64,000 bases of DNA from Catonella morbi ATCC 51271 (GCF_000160035.2 NZ_KI535368.1:620001-684000); one strand, 5' to 3'. Shown: positions 35,774 through 46,125, counted from the stretch's first letter. Notes: a model not told the origin generated them from the sequence alone. Numbers and translations: made by a program.

Positions 35774-36631
35774 TTATTTTAATCCTGAAGTTACTATCCC
35801 ATTTATAAAATATTTTTGTGTAACAAGGAAAATTACTAGCATAGGCAATGCCACCATAACCGAAGTAGCCAGCATTTGTCCCCACTCAATTCCTCCTTCA
35901 GTTTTAAACATGCTGAGCGCAAGCTGAACAGTTTTCATGTTCTCTGATTTTATCATAACTAATGGCCACATATAATCATTCCATACAGAAACTGCTTTTA
36001 AAAGTCCCAGTGTAGCCAGTATAGTTTTTGAATTTGGTACATATATTAAGAAAAAAGTTCTCCATTTACCTGCACCATCTATCGTGGCAGCTTCATCTAA
36101 TGATTTTGGAAAACTTTCATAGAACTGTTTGCACAAAAATACACCATAAGAACCCGATACTAACGGTATTATAAGTCCTAAATATGTGTCTATCAGTCCC
36201 TGCCCACCCTGGCCAAATATGTTGTTTCCACCAACTAAAGGCAACTTAGCCATAATCAAAAATGTAGGAAGCATAGTCACCTGAGGAGGCATCATTAATC
36301 CTATCATCAAAAATAAAAACAAGATTTTCCTACCTCTAAATTTAAGCCTTGCAAAAGCATAACCCGCTATAGAATTAAAAAGCAAAGAAAAGATCACAGC
36401 CGCAATTGTTATTACTGCTGAATTAAAAAAGAATTTATACCACATTCCTGACGCTAATGCATCTTTATAGTTTTTTAGACTAAATTCTTTTGGAAACAAA
36501 TGAAACACAGAAGATTTTATTTCATCTAAGGACTTAAACGAGCTTAAAAACATCATCACTATAGGTATTAGCATAATAAGTGACAATGCCGTCATGGCGA
36601 TTATCCATACTATATTATTCCTTTTTTGCAT
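35774..36631 (-). CDS. Sugar ABC transporter permease (MalG-type)
   Basis: A 285-residue permease with six predicted helices. EAA loop LDEAATIDGAGKWRTFFLIY is near residue 180; the C-terminus FINGIVTSGLK is typical of MalG-type proteins. AAGGAGG lies before the ATG. It lies 12 bases after its partner permease. As in the other locus, no ATPase is encoded nearby. Confidence 0.88.
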   Translation of the reverse strand: MQKRNNIVWIIAMTALSLIMLIPIVMMFLSSFKSLDEIKSSVFHLFPKEFSLKNYKDALASGMWYKFFFNSAVITIAAVIFSLLFNSIAGYAFARLKFRGRKILFLFLMIGLMMPPQVTMLPTFLIMAKLPLVGGNNIFGQGGQGLIDTYLGLIIPLVSGSYGVFLCKQFYESFPKSLDEAATIDGAGKWRTFFLIYVPNSKTILATLGLLKAVSVWNDYMWPLVMIKSENMKTVQLALSMFKTEGGIEWGQMLATSVMVALPMLVIFLVTQKYFINGIVTSGLK

Positions 36632-36643
36632 CAGACTTCCTCC

Positions 36644-37522
36644 TTAAGAAACATCGGTATCATGACCCGAACCATACTTAAATACCATCAAAGTTATTAA
36701 TATAGAAAATGCTAACAGTACCATTGCCATTGCACTTGCATATCCCATCTTAAACTCTAAGAATCCTCGTCTGTATATTTGGTGAACTATGGTGGTAGTT
36801 GTTTTTAATGGTCCACCACCTGTCATAATGTTTACCTGTTCAAACACAGAAAACGAGCTTACCAGTCCTGTTACTAAGAGGAAAAATAAGGTAGGTCGTA
36901 ACATAGGCCAAGTTATATTTACAAATTTTCTAAATGATCCTGCACCATCTAGTGCGGCCGCCTCATATAGACTTGTAGGAATTCCTGTTAAACCTGAAAG
37001 AAATATTACCATTGAATAACCACAGTTTTTCCATATACTCATTATAACTATACAAAGCATAGACAACTTTGGATCCTGTAACCAGCTCTGTATAGAAAAT
37101 CCAAATAATTTAAAAAGCATGTTTAGTAATCCAAAAGTCGGATCGTATATCCAAAGCCAAATCATCGATATACATACCATGGACATTATATTGGGTATAT
37201 AAAATGATATTCTGAAAAATGGTAATAGCTTTGATTTTCTATAAAGTAATATTGCTATAAACAACCCTATTGCTAATTGCGGAAAAAGTGTTAATACTGA
37301 ATATACTAACGTATTCTTGACTGCTATTAAAAAATCTTTATCCTTAAACAAGGCAATATAATTAGATAATCCTGTTAACTCCGGCTTTGTGTACATATTG
37401 AAATTAGTTATACTGTAATACGCAACTATGAATACAGGTAATAACACAAACACACTAAATATTAAATATGCCGGCAATATCATCAAGTATGCACTATTAT
37501 CATATTTTTGTTTAATCTTCAT
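36644..37522 (-). CDS. Sugar ABC transporter permease (MalF-type)
   Basis: A 292-residue permease with six predicted helices. EAA loop LYEAAALDGAGSFRKFVNIT is near residue 208, and MTGGGPLKTTTTIVHQIY follows as usual for MalF/UgpA proteins. Third gene from the end of the operon, 90 bases after the binding-protein gene, a gap that may hold an mRNA structure. Confidence 0.88.
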   Translation of the reverse strand: MKIKQKYDNSAYLMILPAYLIFSVFVLLPVFIVAYYSITNFNMYTKPELTGLSNYIALFKDKDFLIAVKNTLVYSVLTLFPQLAIGLFIAILLYRKSKLLPFFRISFYIPNIMSMVCISMIWLWIYDPTFGLLNMLFKLFGFSIQSWLQDPKLSMLCIVIMSIWKNCGYSMVIFLSGLTGIPTSLYEAAALDGAGSFRKFVNITWPMLRPTLFFLLVTGLVSSFSVFEQVNIMTGGGPLKTTTTIVHQIYRRGFLEFKMGYASAMAMVLLAFSILITLMVFKYGSGHDTDVS

Positions 37523-37612
37523 AAAAACTCCTAAAGGGGTATCTTGCCAAATATTCTCCTTTTAACAATATACCCCTTATTCATATTATAATTTGCTTAT
37601 GCTTAACTAAAC

Positions 37613-38944
37613 TTATTGATTATTTATTTCCTGTTTTATTGTCTCGGCAGCCTCATCCAATGCTTCTTTAGGGCTTGCAACTCCATACATAACTTTTTCC
37701 ATTGCATCATTTACTGTATTATAAACAGAGTTTGCATATGCAACTTTAGGTGAGCCGGTTCCGGTATTAATTGAGTCATATATTGCTTTATTGTTCTCAG
37801 GCTCTAAATCCACAAATTTTTTCTCTAAAGATTTTCTTAATGGTGGAACTCCAAGTTTTTCATATCTATTCCACATTTCTTCAGCACCGGCAACATAAGC
37901 AATAAAATTCCAAACTTCATCTTTATGTTTGGTCTCTCCACTCATAAACATAAATCCCATTCCACAGAATGTTGCCTGTTTTACTTTTGATGTTGGAGCT
38001 GCCATTGCCAGTTTTCCTTCCAAACCACCCTTGTTATAGTTATAAAACTCAGATGTATTTCCAAGAGTCATAGCCGCCATACCTGTTGCAAATGGATTCT
38101 GTTCCCTATTATTGCTATCCCATTTAATGATTCCTGCATCTGCAATCTTTTTCAAGAAAGCTGCTGCTTCAATAGCTTCCGGCCTATTAAACAGAATAGT
38201 ATTATCATCTTCATCAATCAGATTCTTAAGTCCATTCTGTTCTGCAAAAACAGATAAATAATGTTGCATATTTGTGCCTGAGGTAGGTACGCCAAATCCT
38301 GTTTGGACTACAGTATCACCATCCTTTTTAACCAACTTTTTATGGTACTCAAGTAATTCATCCCAAGTTGTAGGCGGTTTATTAGGGTCTAAGCCTGCTT
38401 CCTTAAACATTTCTTTATTGTATATAAGTATTCTTGGGTCAGGAAAAGTTGCAATTCCATAAATTTTTCCATTGATAGTACCTAATTTCAAGGCGTTATC
38501 CATAAAATCATCTTTACCTTCCCACTTATTCACATACTCATCTAAAGCTGCATATTGTCCTAAAGGAACTCTTGTACCCATGCTTGCCATAGTAAAATTA
38601 ATAATATCCGGTGCAGTACCTGATGCAAAACCCGTATTAAGTTTAGTCTCAAAGTCATCACCATATCCTGCTTCCTGATACTCAATTTCTATATTAGTAT
38701 GCTTTGATATATATTCTTTAATAAGATTTTCCCAATACTCCTTCTTTTCAGGCTCTGTCCCAACTCTTAAAAAAGTCAGTTTTGTTTTTTCATTTTCAGA
38801 TTTACTGGCTGTACCTACAGTACTTCCTGAATTTGTTGTACTCTTAGCACTGTTGCTTCCTTTATCTGTTCCTGTACCACAGGCAACTAGTGAACAAGCT
38901 AGAGAAAGCGAAAGTAATGTGCTCATAATTTTTTTAAATTTCAT
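37613..38944 (-). CDS. Sugar ABC transporter binding lipoprotein
   Basis: About 443 residues, family 1 solute-binding lipoprotein with lipobox LVAC. The body is a type II binding fold typical of oligosaccharide binders (GFASGTAPDIINFTMASMGT, YGIATFPDPRILIYNKEMF). ATG 38944 follows AAAGGGG and opens the signal peptide; an earlier in-frame start is rejected. It is the first gene of the sulfatase transport operon, which lies behind its own YesMN pair on the same strand after a 180-base gap with no clear feature. It is not especially similar to the two binding proteins of the neighbouring locus. Confidence 0.87.
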   Translation of the reverse strand: MKFKKIMSTLLSLSLACSLVACGTGTDKGSNSAKSTTNSGSTVGTASKSENEKTKLTFLRVGTEPEKKEYWENLIKEYISKHTNIEIEYQEAGYGDDFETKLNTGFASGTAPDIINFTMASMGTRVPLGQYAALDEYVNKWEGKDDFMDNALKLGTINGKIYGIATFPDPRILIYNKEMFKEAGLDPNKPPTTWDELLEYHKKLVKKDGDTVVQTGFGVPTSGTNMQHYLSVFAEQNGLKNLIDEDDNTILFNRPEAIEAAAFLKKIADAGIIKWDSNNREQNPFATGMAAMTLGNTSEFYNYNKGGLEGKLAMAAPTSKVKQATFCGMGFMFMSGETKHKDEVWNFIAYVAGAEEMWNRYEKLGVPPLRKSLEKKFVDLEPENNKAIYDSINTGTGSPKVAYANSVYNTVNDAMEKVMYGVASPKEALDEAAETIKQEINNQ

Positions 38945-39124
38945 AAGATTCCCCTTTCTTATCTTAAGCATCTTTTTACTCAAATTATTCTGTTATTAAT
39001 GAACAATTTTATTTATATTATAAAGTAAACTAAAGATAGATTCTTTTACATATCTACTCATCATTTTGTATATAACTTATTAGTATCTTTATATTTTCAT
39101 ATAATTTTGATTATTTGTATATTT

Positions 39125-40663
39125 CTATGAAGTTTTTGTATATTTCTTTCTATATTCCAATGGAGAATCACCATATTCCTCTTTAAAAACTCTACTAAAA
39201 TGCGAAATATCAAAATATCCTGTGTCCAATGCTATTTCTGATATGCTTAAACTTGTTCCCAAAAGCAACTGTTTTGCTTTACATAACCGTACCTCCGTAA
39301 TATATCTGCTTATTGTAGTACCTGTGTCTTTTTTAAATAACGCTGATATGTAGTTTCTGCTAAAAAATAGCTTGCTTGACAATTCACTTACAATTGCCTG
39401 ACTCTTATAATTATCATTTATATAGCTTAATATCTTTGTTGTTGTCTCTGAATATCTCCTAATACCTATATTTGACTCAGTCTTTTTAGTGAACTCTGAA
39501 ATTAACGTTAATATTTGCTCTTCTATGATATATATATTTTCTGAATTTCCGACAAAAATCTTTTCCATTAATTCACTATATTTTGCTTTATCTCCCTCTT
39601 CTAAAAGTTCTTCGCCTGCATGGTAATATGCCCTAAGAATCTCATTAAATAAATTCTTCACGTATCCTACCGAAAGATACGAACTGGATTTTACTTTATC
39701 AAATAGGAAACTGAGTTTAGAATATGCTACCCTATAATTATTTTCATTTATTAATATTAGTATATTAAGTTTTTCTTCATTAAAGCAGAGTTCTAAACTA
39801 TCTTCTTCTTTAAAAACATACATATCCCTGTAGTTAATATACGAAGTATCTCTAAAAAATAATCTATTCTCTACGGCTAGCTCCGCTTTTCTGCGCAATT
39901 CTGCCAAAGGATTCTTATTTCTCTTTTCAATCAGAGATTCGTCATGGTCAAAAGAGCTTATTCCCATGTATATATTTTTACCTATAAAAGAGTCTAAACT
40001 AAACTTCAATTTAGCTGTCTGCTCCATTCTTAATGATACATCAAAAATAATAATATATTCATATGATCCTGATTTTTCATGCCAGGCATTAAACCCATTA
40101 TGTACTAAGTACTGATTTATGAAATCCTCTATTTCGATTTTTGATATGTCTTTCTCAAAGTGTAATAATACACACATTTTTTTATTAATATCACGACTTA
40201 AACCATAAAACTCCAAAAAGTTGTATATATCAGACATTTTTACATTTGGAGAATATAAGATAGAATTTGAGTCTGCAACATCAGTATTCTTAGAATTTAT
40301 ACTCTTCTCAACAGAGCTTAATACCTCTTTAAGCTTTTCTTTGGTTATTTCTGTTTTGAGCAGAAATTCTTTAATCCCTATCTTCATTGCTTCTCTGGCA
40401 TAATCAAATTCATCATATGCACTTAAAATAATCTTGTAGGCATCAATATTCCGTTCCTGAATCTCATTTAAGAATTCCAGTCCATTCATAATCGGAAGCC
40501 TTATATCCGTAAATATAACATCTACTGAATTTTCCCTTAAAAATTCTAGAGCAGATATCGCATCTTCAAAACATTCTGCCCTATAGTCTGAGTCTATTTC
40601 CTCAACTTTCTTTTTTATCCACTCTCTTGTTAACCCCTCATCTTCCACTATAAGTATTTTCAT
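39125..40663 (-). CDS. YesN-type response regulator with AraC DNA-binding domain
   Basis: A 512-residue protein. The receiver domain has VEDE acidic pocket and Asp53 (VIFTDIRLPI). Two AraC helix-turn-helix motifs are at the C-terminus (IVSELSSKLFFSRNYISALF; ISEIALDTGYFDISHFSRVF), ending in the family signature GDSPLEYRKK. The middle 300 residues are an unclassified helical and alpha/beta region. It lies 2 bases after the kinase. Expected to activate the downstream sulfated-sugar transporter operon. Confidence 0.88.
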   Translation of the reverse strand: MKILIVEDEGLTREWIKKKVEEIDSDYRAECFEDAISALEFLRENSVDVIFTDIRLPIMNGLEFLNEIQERNIDAYKIILSAYDEFDYAREAMKIGIKEFLLKTEITKEKLKEVLSSVEKSINSKNTDVADSNSILYSPNVKMSDIYNFLEFYGLSRDINKKMCVLLHFEKDISKIEIEDFINQYLVHNGFNAWHEKSGSYEYIIIFDVSLRMEQTAKLKFSLDSFIGKNIYMGISSFDHDESLIEKRNKNPLAELRRKAELAVENRLFFRDTSYINYRDMYVFKEEDSLELCFNEEKLNILILINENNYRVAYSKLSFLFDKVKSSSYLSVGYVKNLFNEILRAYYHAGEELLEEGDKAKYSELMEKIFVGNSENIYIIEEQILTLISEFTKKTESNIGIRRYSETTTKILSYINDNYKSQAIVSELSSKLFFSRNYISALFKKDTGTTISRYITEVRLCKAKQLLLGTSLSISEIALDTGYFDISHFSRVFKEEYGDSPLEYRKKYTKTS

Positions 40664-40665
40664 AT

Positions 40666-42420
40666 TTATCTACCTTCTTCACTACAATTTGTTATTGGTA
40701 AAGTAATGACTGATGATAAACCTCCTTCATCATTCTTATATGCCTTAATCCCATAATTCTGTCCAAAAAATAATTTAATTCTCTTTTCTACATTATTTAT
40801 ACCTATTCCGCCACTTTTTTTCTTATCAAAAGCTTCTTCCGGGGCACTTATTTTTTTCTCTATCTCCTCTATGTTTGCTCCAATACCATCATCCTTTATA
40901 GTTATTGTATAACTGTCGCCAAGCTTATTCAAACTAATTATGATGTGTCCTCTATCTGTTTTTTTAGAAAAGCCATGTAAAATGGTGTTTTCAACTATTG
41001 GCTGTATAGATATCCTTGGAATTAGGTACTCATCCATTTCGGGTTTCATTTCTATATCCCAAGTAAATTTATCCTGATATCTGTTTTGCATCAATATCAA
41101 ATAATTTTTTAATGCTTCTAATTCATCTCTCAAAGGTATTAATTTTCTATAATCTGAAAAAGTTATATTTAATAGTCTTGCCAATGCAACCAAGCATTCT
41201 TCTGCTCTTTCCGGAGTCCCCATATCTATTAAAAACCTTATACTGGCAAGAGTATTATATAAAAAGTGCGGACTAATCTGAGCCTGTAATGCCCTAAGTT
41301 CTAATACTCTTTTTTCTTCATCTTGCTTAGATACAGTGCACATCAGCTCTTCAATTTTATTTACCATTTTATTAAATTGAACACTTAACTCAACGAGCTC
41401 ATCATCACTATTTTCATCTGCTCTAAAGCTAAAATTTCCAACCGAAACCGTATTCATACCTCTTTTGAGCTTTTGGATAGACTTGTTTATATATTTAGAA
41501 TTATAATATGACATAAAAATTGATAATACCAAGAAACCCATAGATACTAAAATAATGATAATACCCGGACTTGGAATAACAAACTTGACATTTTTTTCAT
41601 ACATGATAAGCTTCCATGACGTCATATCATTAGTCACAAAAAATAACTTTGAACTATTATCTTTTATCTTGTAATAACCCTTATTTTTAGAATCTAAATT
41701 AGTTAAACCGATGTCATCCGGTTTTAAATCCACACTACCCTCTATAGTTTTATTATTCTCATCAAGAAGAACAATACTATATTTATTATTATCAATACTT
41801 TTATTAAATAAATTATCAAAATAGGTTCTATTTATTACAATATTCATTAGTGCTATTTCTCTTCCACTATTAAAGTTCCTAATTATTCTCATACAGTTTA
41901 TTGAATATGCTCCCTTTTTATACAGCTCTTTGTTATAATATTCGGGAATATAATATATTCTACTATTTTCCCGTAGCCTCATATACCATAACTCACTTTT
42001 TAAGCTATTTAAATCACAAAAATCTACCTTGATATCATCACTTAAAGTGGAATATTTTTTCCCATTTTCTGCTAATACTTCTACATAATAATTATCATCT
42101 CCATAAAGAACAAAATTCTTTACAAGGTTGTTTTTTATAAGATTGTCAGTCTTGAGGCTTTCGTACTCATTATTAAAATTATTCATTGATAATAGTTTAT
42201 TTAATTCTTTATTTCCATATAGAAAATCGGAATAAACTTGTATATTTCTAAGGTTTGTCGATATCGTTTCATTGATACGTTCCAATAATAAAAGCTTGGC
42301 CTCATCAAGTTTTCTTTCACTATCCTCCTGTATTAACATAACAATCCATAAAAATAAAAAGAAACATGGAAGTACCAGAAAAAATATATTAGAATACAAT
42401 ATTTTTTTAGATAATTTCAC
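40666..42420 (-). CDS. YesM-type sensor histidine kinase
   Basis: A 584-residue kinase. Transmembrane helix near 9-30, extracellular Cache-like sensor to about 285, second helix near 288-310, HAMP linker, then the His_kinase domain with QAQISPHFLYNTLASIR. The ATP site has IQPIVENTILHGF and IKDDGIGANI. GTG start at 42420 with AGGAGG upstream. The 214 bases before it (42421-42634) show no recognisable feature beyond AT richness. Pairs with the following regulator. Confidence 0.88.
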   Translation of the reverse strand: MKLSKKILYSNIFFLVLPCFFLFLWIVMLIQEDSERKLDEAKLLLLERINETISTNLRNIQVYSDFLYGNKELNKLLSMNNFNNEYESLKTDNLIKNNLVKNFVLYGDDNYYVEVLAENGKKYSTLSDDIKVDFCDLNSLKSELWYMRLRENSRIYYIPEYYNKELYKKGAYSINCMRIIRNFNSGREIALMNIVINRTYFDNLFNKSIDNNKYSIVLLDENNKTIEGSVDLKPDDIGLTNLDSKNKGYYKIKDNSSKLFFVTNDMTSWKLIMYEKNVKFVIPSPGIIIILVSMGFLVLSIFMSYYNSKYINKSIQKLKRGMNTVSVGNFSFRADENSDDELVELSVQFNKMVNKIEELMCTVSKQDEEKRVLELRALQAQISPHFLYNTLASIRFLIDMGTPERAEECLVALARLLNITFSDYRKLIPLRDELEALKNYLILMQNRYQDKFTWDIEMKPEMDEYLIPRISIQPIVENTILHGFSKKTDRGHIIISLNKLGDSYTITIKDDGIGANIEEIEKKISAPEEAFDKKKSGGIGINNVEKRIKLFFGQNYGIKAYKNDEGGLSSVITLPITNCSEEGR

Positions 42421-42634
42421 CTTGCCCTCCTACCTATATAGTTGCTCAAAATCTCTAATCCAATAAGTATTAGATTTTCTAATTCATTTTATTAAGTCAC
42501 CAGCTTATTACCAAATCACTTCATAAACACATTAAAATACACCACCAACATATATTTGCTTTACTACAACTAATAGTCTAGTATTTAACACATTAATCTT
42601 TCATAAAAAGTAAATTTGAAATTTAGTATAATTT

Positions 42635-43573
42635 TTATTTTTTATACTTCTTCTGCAAGCTGTTGGTATTTCTCTCCCAGAACACCCCGTCTGCATAGCC
42701 TTGGATAGTCTTATCAGTTTCTGCCATATGAAGGCGTTTTTCAGCCCATACACAGTACTGCTCATTCTGTTCAATCCCTATATAATGCCTGCCAAGCTTC
42801 TTTGCCGTTACAGAGGTAGAACCTGAGCCCAAAAACGGATCAAGTACAACATCCCCTTCATTGGAACTTGCTAAAATTAGCTTTGCTAAGAGCTTCTCAG
42901 GTTTCTGCGTAGGGTGGGCTGTATTTTCAGGCATTGACCAGTATGGTATGGAAATATCGTCCCAAAAATTGGACGGATAGGTATTGCGAAATCTACCTTC
43001 CTTGGTTTCTTCCCAGTCTTTCGGTTTCCCATCTTCCTTATAAGGCGCTATTACGCTTCTCCTTACCTTGACAGCTTCCACATTGAAAGTATATTTATTA
43101 GAATTAGTTGCAAACCAGATGTCTTCCATTCCGTTTTTCCAGTTGGTAAGGGCTCCCCTTCCCTTTTCTCTCTGCCAGGTAATGCGGTTTTGCACATGGA
43201 AATACTCCTTAAGTACCATAAATATCTGAGAGCTTGAAAGCCAGTCACAGCAGACATAGATAGTTGCATTTTTTTTAAGTAGCGGTTTAACAAGCTTTAT
43301 CCAGCTTTCTGTATATTCTTCATATATTTCACCACTGGTTCTCTTAAATTTATTACCATGAAAATCCTTGTCAAGGTTATAGGGCGGATCTACTATAAGC
43401 AAATCTACGCTGTTTTCAGGTAATAAGCTCAAGATTTCGAGGGTATTTCCAAGTATTGTCTTATCTAAAATCTCTGAAAGTTCTGCCTTTTTGTCTAAAA
43501 CCATACATCTTTTCAAATATTCCTTCCCTTCCTCTACCGATATATCAATCGTCTTATTTCTATCCGCTTTCAT
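42635..43573 (-). CDS. Beta-class site-specific DNA methyltransferase
   Basis: A 312-residue DNA methyltransferase in which the catalytic motif DPPYNL (62-67) precedes the AdoMet motif LDPFLGSGSTS (near 245). That is the beta order used by N6-adenine and N4-cytosine enzymes (M.HinfI/CcrM/YhdJ group). The target-recognition part lies between them. No endonuclease gene is adjacent, so it is an orphan methylase here. It is the second methyltransferase of the window and is unrelated in order to the D12 enzyme at 23910. Confidence 0.87.
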   Translation of the reverse strand: MKADRNKTIDISVEEGKEYLKRCMVLDKKAELSEILDKTILGNTLEILSLLPENSVDLLIVDPPYNLDKDFHGNKFKRTSGEIYEEYTESWIKLVKPLLKKNATIYVCCDWLSSSQIFMVLKEYFHVQNRITWQREKGRGALTNWKNGMEDIWFATNSNKYTFNVEAVKVRRSVIAPYKEDGKPKDWEETKEGRFRNTYPSNFWDDISIPYWSMPENTAHPTQKPEKLLAKLILASSNEGDVVLDPFLGSGSTSVTAKKLGRHYIGIEQNEQYCVWAEKRLHMAETDKTIQGYADGVFWERNTNSLQKKYKK

Positions 43574-43829
43574 CTTCTATCCCCTCTTTATAATTCTTCT
43601 TCATATACGATCAGCCTGTCAAAAAACAATAACCCACAATTAATTTGGAGTAAATCATCTTGCAGGTAAGCCTGCATCTGATTTTTATACCTGTACCCTA
43701 CTATACATTATGAATATCCTATATTCAATAACAGCTATGTATTTTATTTTTTCTTAATAAAGAAGAAAGCTTATCTTCCTTGTATTTTCTTCAAAAATAT
43801 GCCACTATAGTACTAATAACTTAATCCAA

Positions 43830-43993
43830 ATTATTCACGAAATATCTTGTGAAATATCGTAATCAAGCCACAGACTGGAAGTTACGATATTTTGCCGATG
43901 TTTGGTAACATCACCCAATAGTCACAGACCGAAAACAGTTTATCCTGTTGTACTATGCGGAATAAGATGTCTGTGAACTATGGCGTGAATAAT
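43830..43993 (+). repeat. MITE-like repeat, full copy C
   Basis: 164 bases between the divergent methylase and response-regulator genes, ending in the same ATTATTCACG / CGTGAATAAT inverted repeats as copy B. It shares most internal positions with it (TTACGATATT, GATGTTTGGTAA, ATAGTCACAGACC, AAAACAGTTTATCCT). The rest of this 445-base gap (43574-43829) shows nothing I can name. The right end lies 25 bases before the start of the response-regulator gene, so it may affect its transcription. Confidence 0.85.
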
Positions 43994-44018
43994 CATGGTT
44001 TAAAACTAAGGAGTTACT

Positions 44019-44711
44019 ATGGGAAAAATATTTATAGCTGATGATGAAAAAAATATAAGGGATCTGCTTGGCAAATTCCTTGCGGATGCAGGACATGAGG
44101 TAAAACTTTTTGAAAACGGAAATGCCCTGCTTGATAAACTTGAAGAAGATACACCCGATATAGTCGTTTTAGATGTAATGATGCCCGGTATTGACGGCTT
44201 TACCGCCTGCAGCAAAATCAGGAAATCCCACCCTGATATCACTATTCTTTTGCTTACCGCAAGAGATACTGATGCAGACTTTATGACAGGCTTTACTGCC
44301 GGCTGTGATGACTATCTAACCAAACCGTTTTCACCTCTAAAACTTACTTTGAAGGTAAATGCCATTCTTAATAAACTTGGTAAAACTGAAGGCGAAAAGA
44401 GTACAGAATCAAAGACTTTCGGAGACATTTCACTCGATGATGCTTCATTTTCCTGCAAAGTCCATGAGGATGAAGTTAAGCTCACCAAGACTGAATTTCA
44501 GGTGCTTTCTCTCTTGCTTGCTACCCCTGAAAAAGCTGTTTCAAGAGATAAACTGCTTTTGGATATCTGGGGTTACAGCGAGGTTGAAACGAGGGTTACG
44601 GACGATACTATGAAGAGGCTGAGGAAAAAGTTAAAAGATGCAGGAAGCACAGTCCACATTGAAACCATCTGGGGCTTTGGCTTTAAGCTAACTTTGTCGG
44701 AGGCGGTATGA
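44019..44711 (+). CDS. OmpR-family response regulator
   Basis: A 230-residue regulator. Receiver domain with ADDE acidic pocket, Asp52 (IVVLDVMMPG) and conserved Thr and Lys (LLLTARD; YLTKPFSPL). The C-terminal winged helix (about 130-228) has VKLTKTEFQVLSLLL and the usual ending VHIETIWGFGFKL. Its stop overlaps the kinase start by 4 bases (ATGA). It probably controls the FAYPG protein gene immediately downstream, whose promoter has a weak -35 and an upstream dyad. Confidence 0.9.
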   Translation: MGKIFIADDEKNIRDLLGKFLADAGHEVKLFENGNALLDKLEEDTPDIVVLDVMMPGIDGFTACSKIRKSHPDITILLLTARDTDADFMTGFTAGCDDYLTKPFSPLKLTLKVNAILNKLGKTEGEKSTESKTFGDISLDDASFSCKVHEDEVKLTKTEFQVLSLLLATPEKAVSRDKLLLDIWGYSEVETRVTDDTMKRLRKKLKDAGSTVHIETIWGFGFKLTLSEAV

Positions 44712-46123
44712 AAAAGAAAAAACTCCTGCACAGAATCTTTGTAATACCCTCACTGATTGTACTGCTTTCCCTGCTTGCAGTCTTTCTGCTGTTTCAGGTT
44801 ATTTCAGACCAGTATATCAATTCACTTACCAGTGATGCTCTAAAAAATGAAATGGACAATATGGGAAATGTTACCTTTGAGACAGAGGATAATGTTGTAA
44901 ATATAGATGATGAGCTTTCAGACACTTCCTTCATAGTACCGGTTATGCACCTTGTAGTTGATACTGAAGGCAAACTCGTCTTCCCTTCTTCACCCTGGTA
45001 TTATGAATATGAAGTTAAAATTGCCAAGACAATATCTGAAATAATAGCAGAGAATCCCGATTCCTATAAGGATTCTCCTCATAAGCTGAATGTAAATGAT
45101 AATTTCTATCTTGTTCAGGCAAAGAATTATATCGGGATTATGGAAGACGGCGCTTTCATCCCTGATGAGTCAGATAAAAACAGCAAAAATTACTATGTGC
45201 TCTTTTATATCAATATTACTCCTATACAGAATTTTATAGATAAGGTAAATCTTGTACTTATGGTAGCCCTTGTGCTATCAGGTATTGGCTCGGTTTTCTT
45301 CCTCTTTCTTACTACCAGGCGGGTAAATAAGGACTTTGAAAAGCTGAAAGCCTATCTGCTTTCCATAGGCAAGCATAAGAAGGAAAAGACCGCAAGCCCT
45401 GTTTCAGATTATTCTGAAATAGAAGCTGTTATAACTGCTGTGGATGAAATGTCTGATATGCTTTTAGAAAGCGAAAATGTTCAGAAAAGATTTTTTCAAA
45501 ATGCCTCACACGAACTCAGGACCCCGCTTATGTCCATTCAGGGCTACGCAGAGGGGATCAAATACCATGTAATCCCTGAAAATGAGGCTACAGATGTTAT
45601 CCTTAAAGAAAGTGAAAAAATGGCTTCACTTATAAATGAAATTCTGTTTCTTTCAAAGATGGAAACTACAGAGCCTGAATTTGTAAATGTAAATGTAGCC
45701 GAACTGATGGCGGAAGTCAGCGATAATTTCAGGCTTATGGCTAAGGAAAATAATATAAATATTATATGTGAAACCAAGGCAGAACCTGTAATTTCCGCCG
45801 ATGTTAAATTACTTGACAGGCTGCTTGGAAACCTTGTGTCAAACGGGATAAGATATGCAAAGTCAGAAATCAAGCTTTCTTGTGAAATTTCCGGCAATGA
45901 TGTGATTATTAAGGTTTCCGACAATGGAAGCGGCATAGCAAAAGAGGATTTACCACATATTTTCGAGAGATTTTACAAGGGAAAGGGCGGTAAATTCGGT
46001 ATAGGACTTTCTATGGCAAGCGACATCGCAAAACTGCACAAAGGCAGACTGGAAGCGGCTTCCGATGAAAACGGAACTATATTTACATTTACTTTGCCAC
46101 AAATTTCCCACACTTTTTCCTAA
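44708..46123 (+). CDS. Sensor histidine kinase, HisKA type
   Basis: A 471-residue kinase. Transmembrane helices near 10-30 and 170-195 enclose an extracellular sensor of about 140 residues; a HAMP-like linker follows. HisKA has FFQNASHELRTPLMSIQGYA; HATPase has SDNGSGIAKEDL and FGIGLSMASDIAKLH. Its last ten codons (from CTTTGCC at 46093) lie inside a DNA block that recurs upstream of both other FAYPG genes, which marks this locus as the likely source of the duplicates. Paired with the regulator in front. Confidence 0.88.
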   Translation: MKKKKLLHRIFVIPSLIVLLSLLAVFLLFQVISDQYINSLTSDALKNEMDNMGNVTFETEDNVVNIDDELSDTSFIVPVMHLVVDTEGKLVFPSSPWYYEYEVKIAKTISEIIAENPDSYKDSPHKLNVNDNFYLVQAKNYIGIMEDGAFIPDESDKNSKNYYVLFYINITPIQNFIDKVNLVLMVALVLSGIGSVFFLFLTTRRVNKDFEKLKAYLLSIGKHKKEKTASPVSDYSEIEAVITAVDEMSDMLLESENVQKRFFQNASHELRTPLMSIQGYAEGIKYHVIPENEATDVILKESEKMASLINEILFLSKMETTEPEFVNVNVAELMAEVSDNFRLMAKENNINIICETKAEPVISADVKLLDRLLGNLVSNGIRYAKSEIKLSCEISGNDVIIKVSDNGSGIAKEDLPHIFERFYKGKGGKFGIGLSMASDIAKLHKGRLEAASDENGTIFTFTLPQISHTFS

Positions 46124-46125
46124 AA

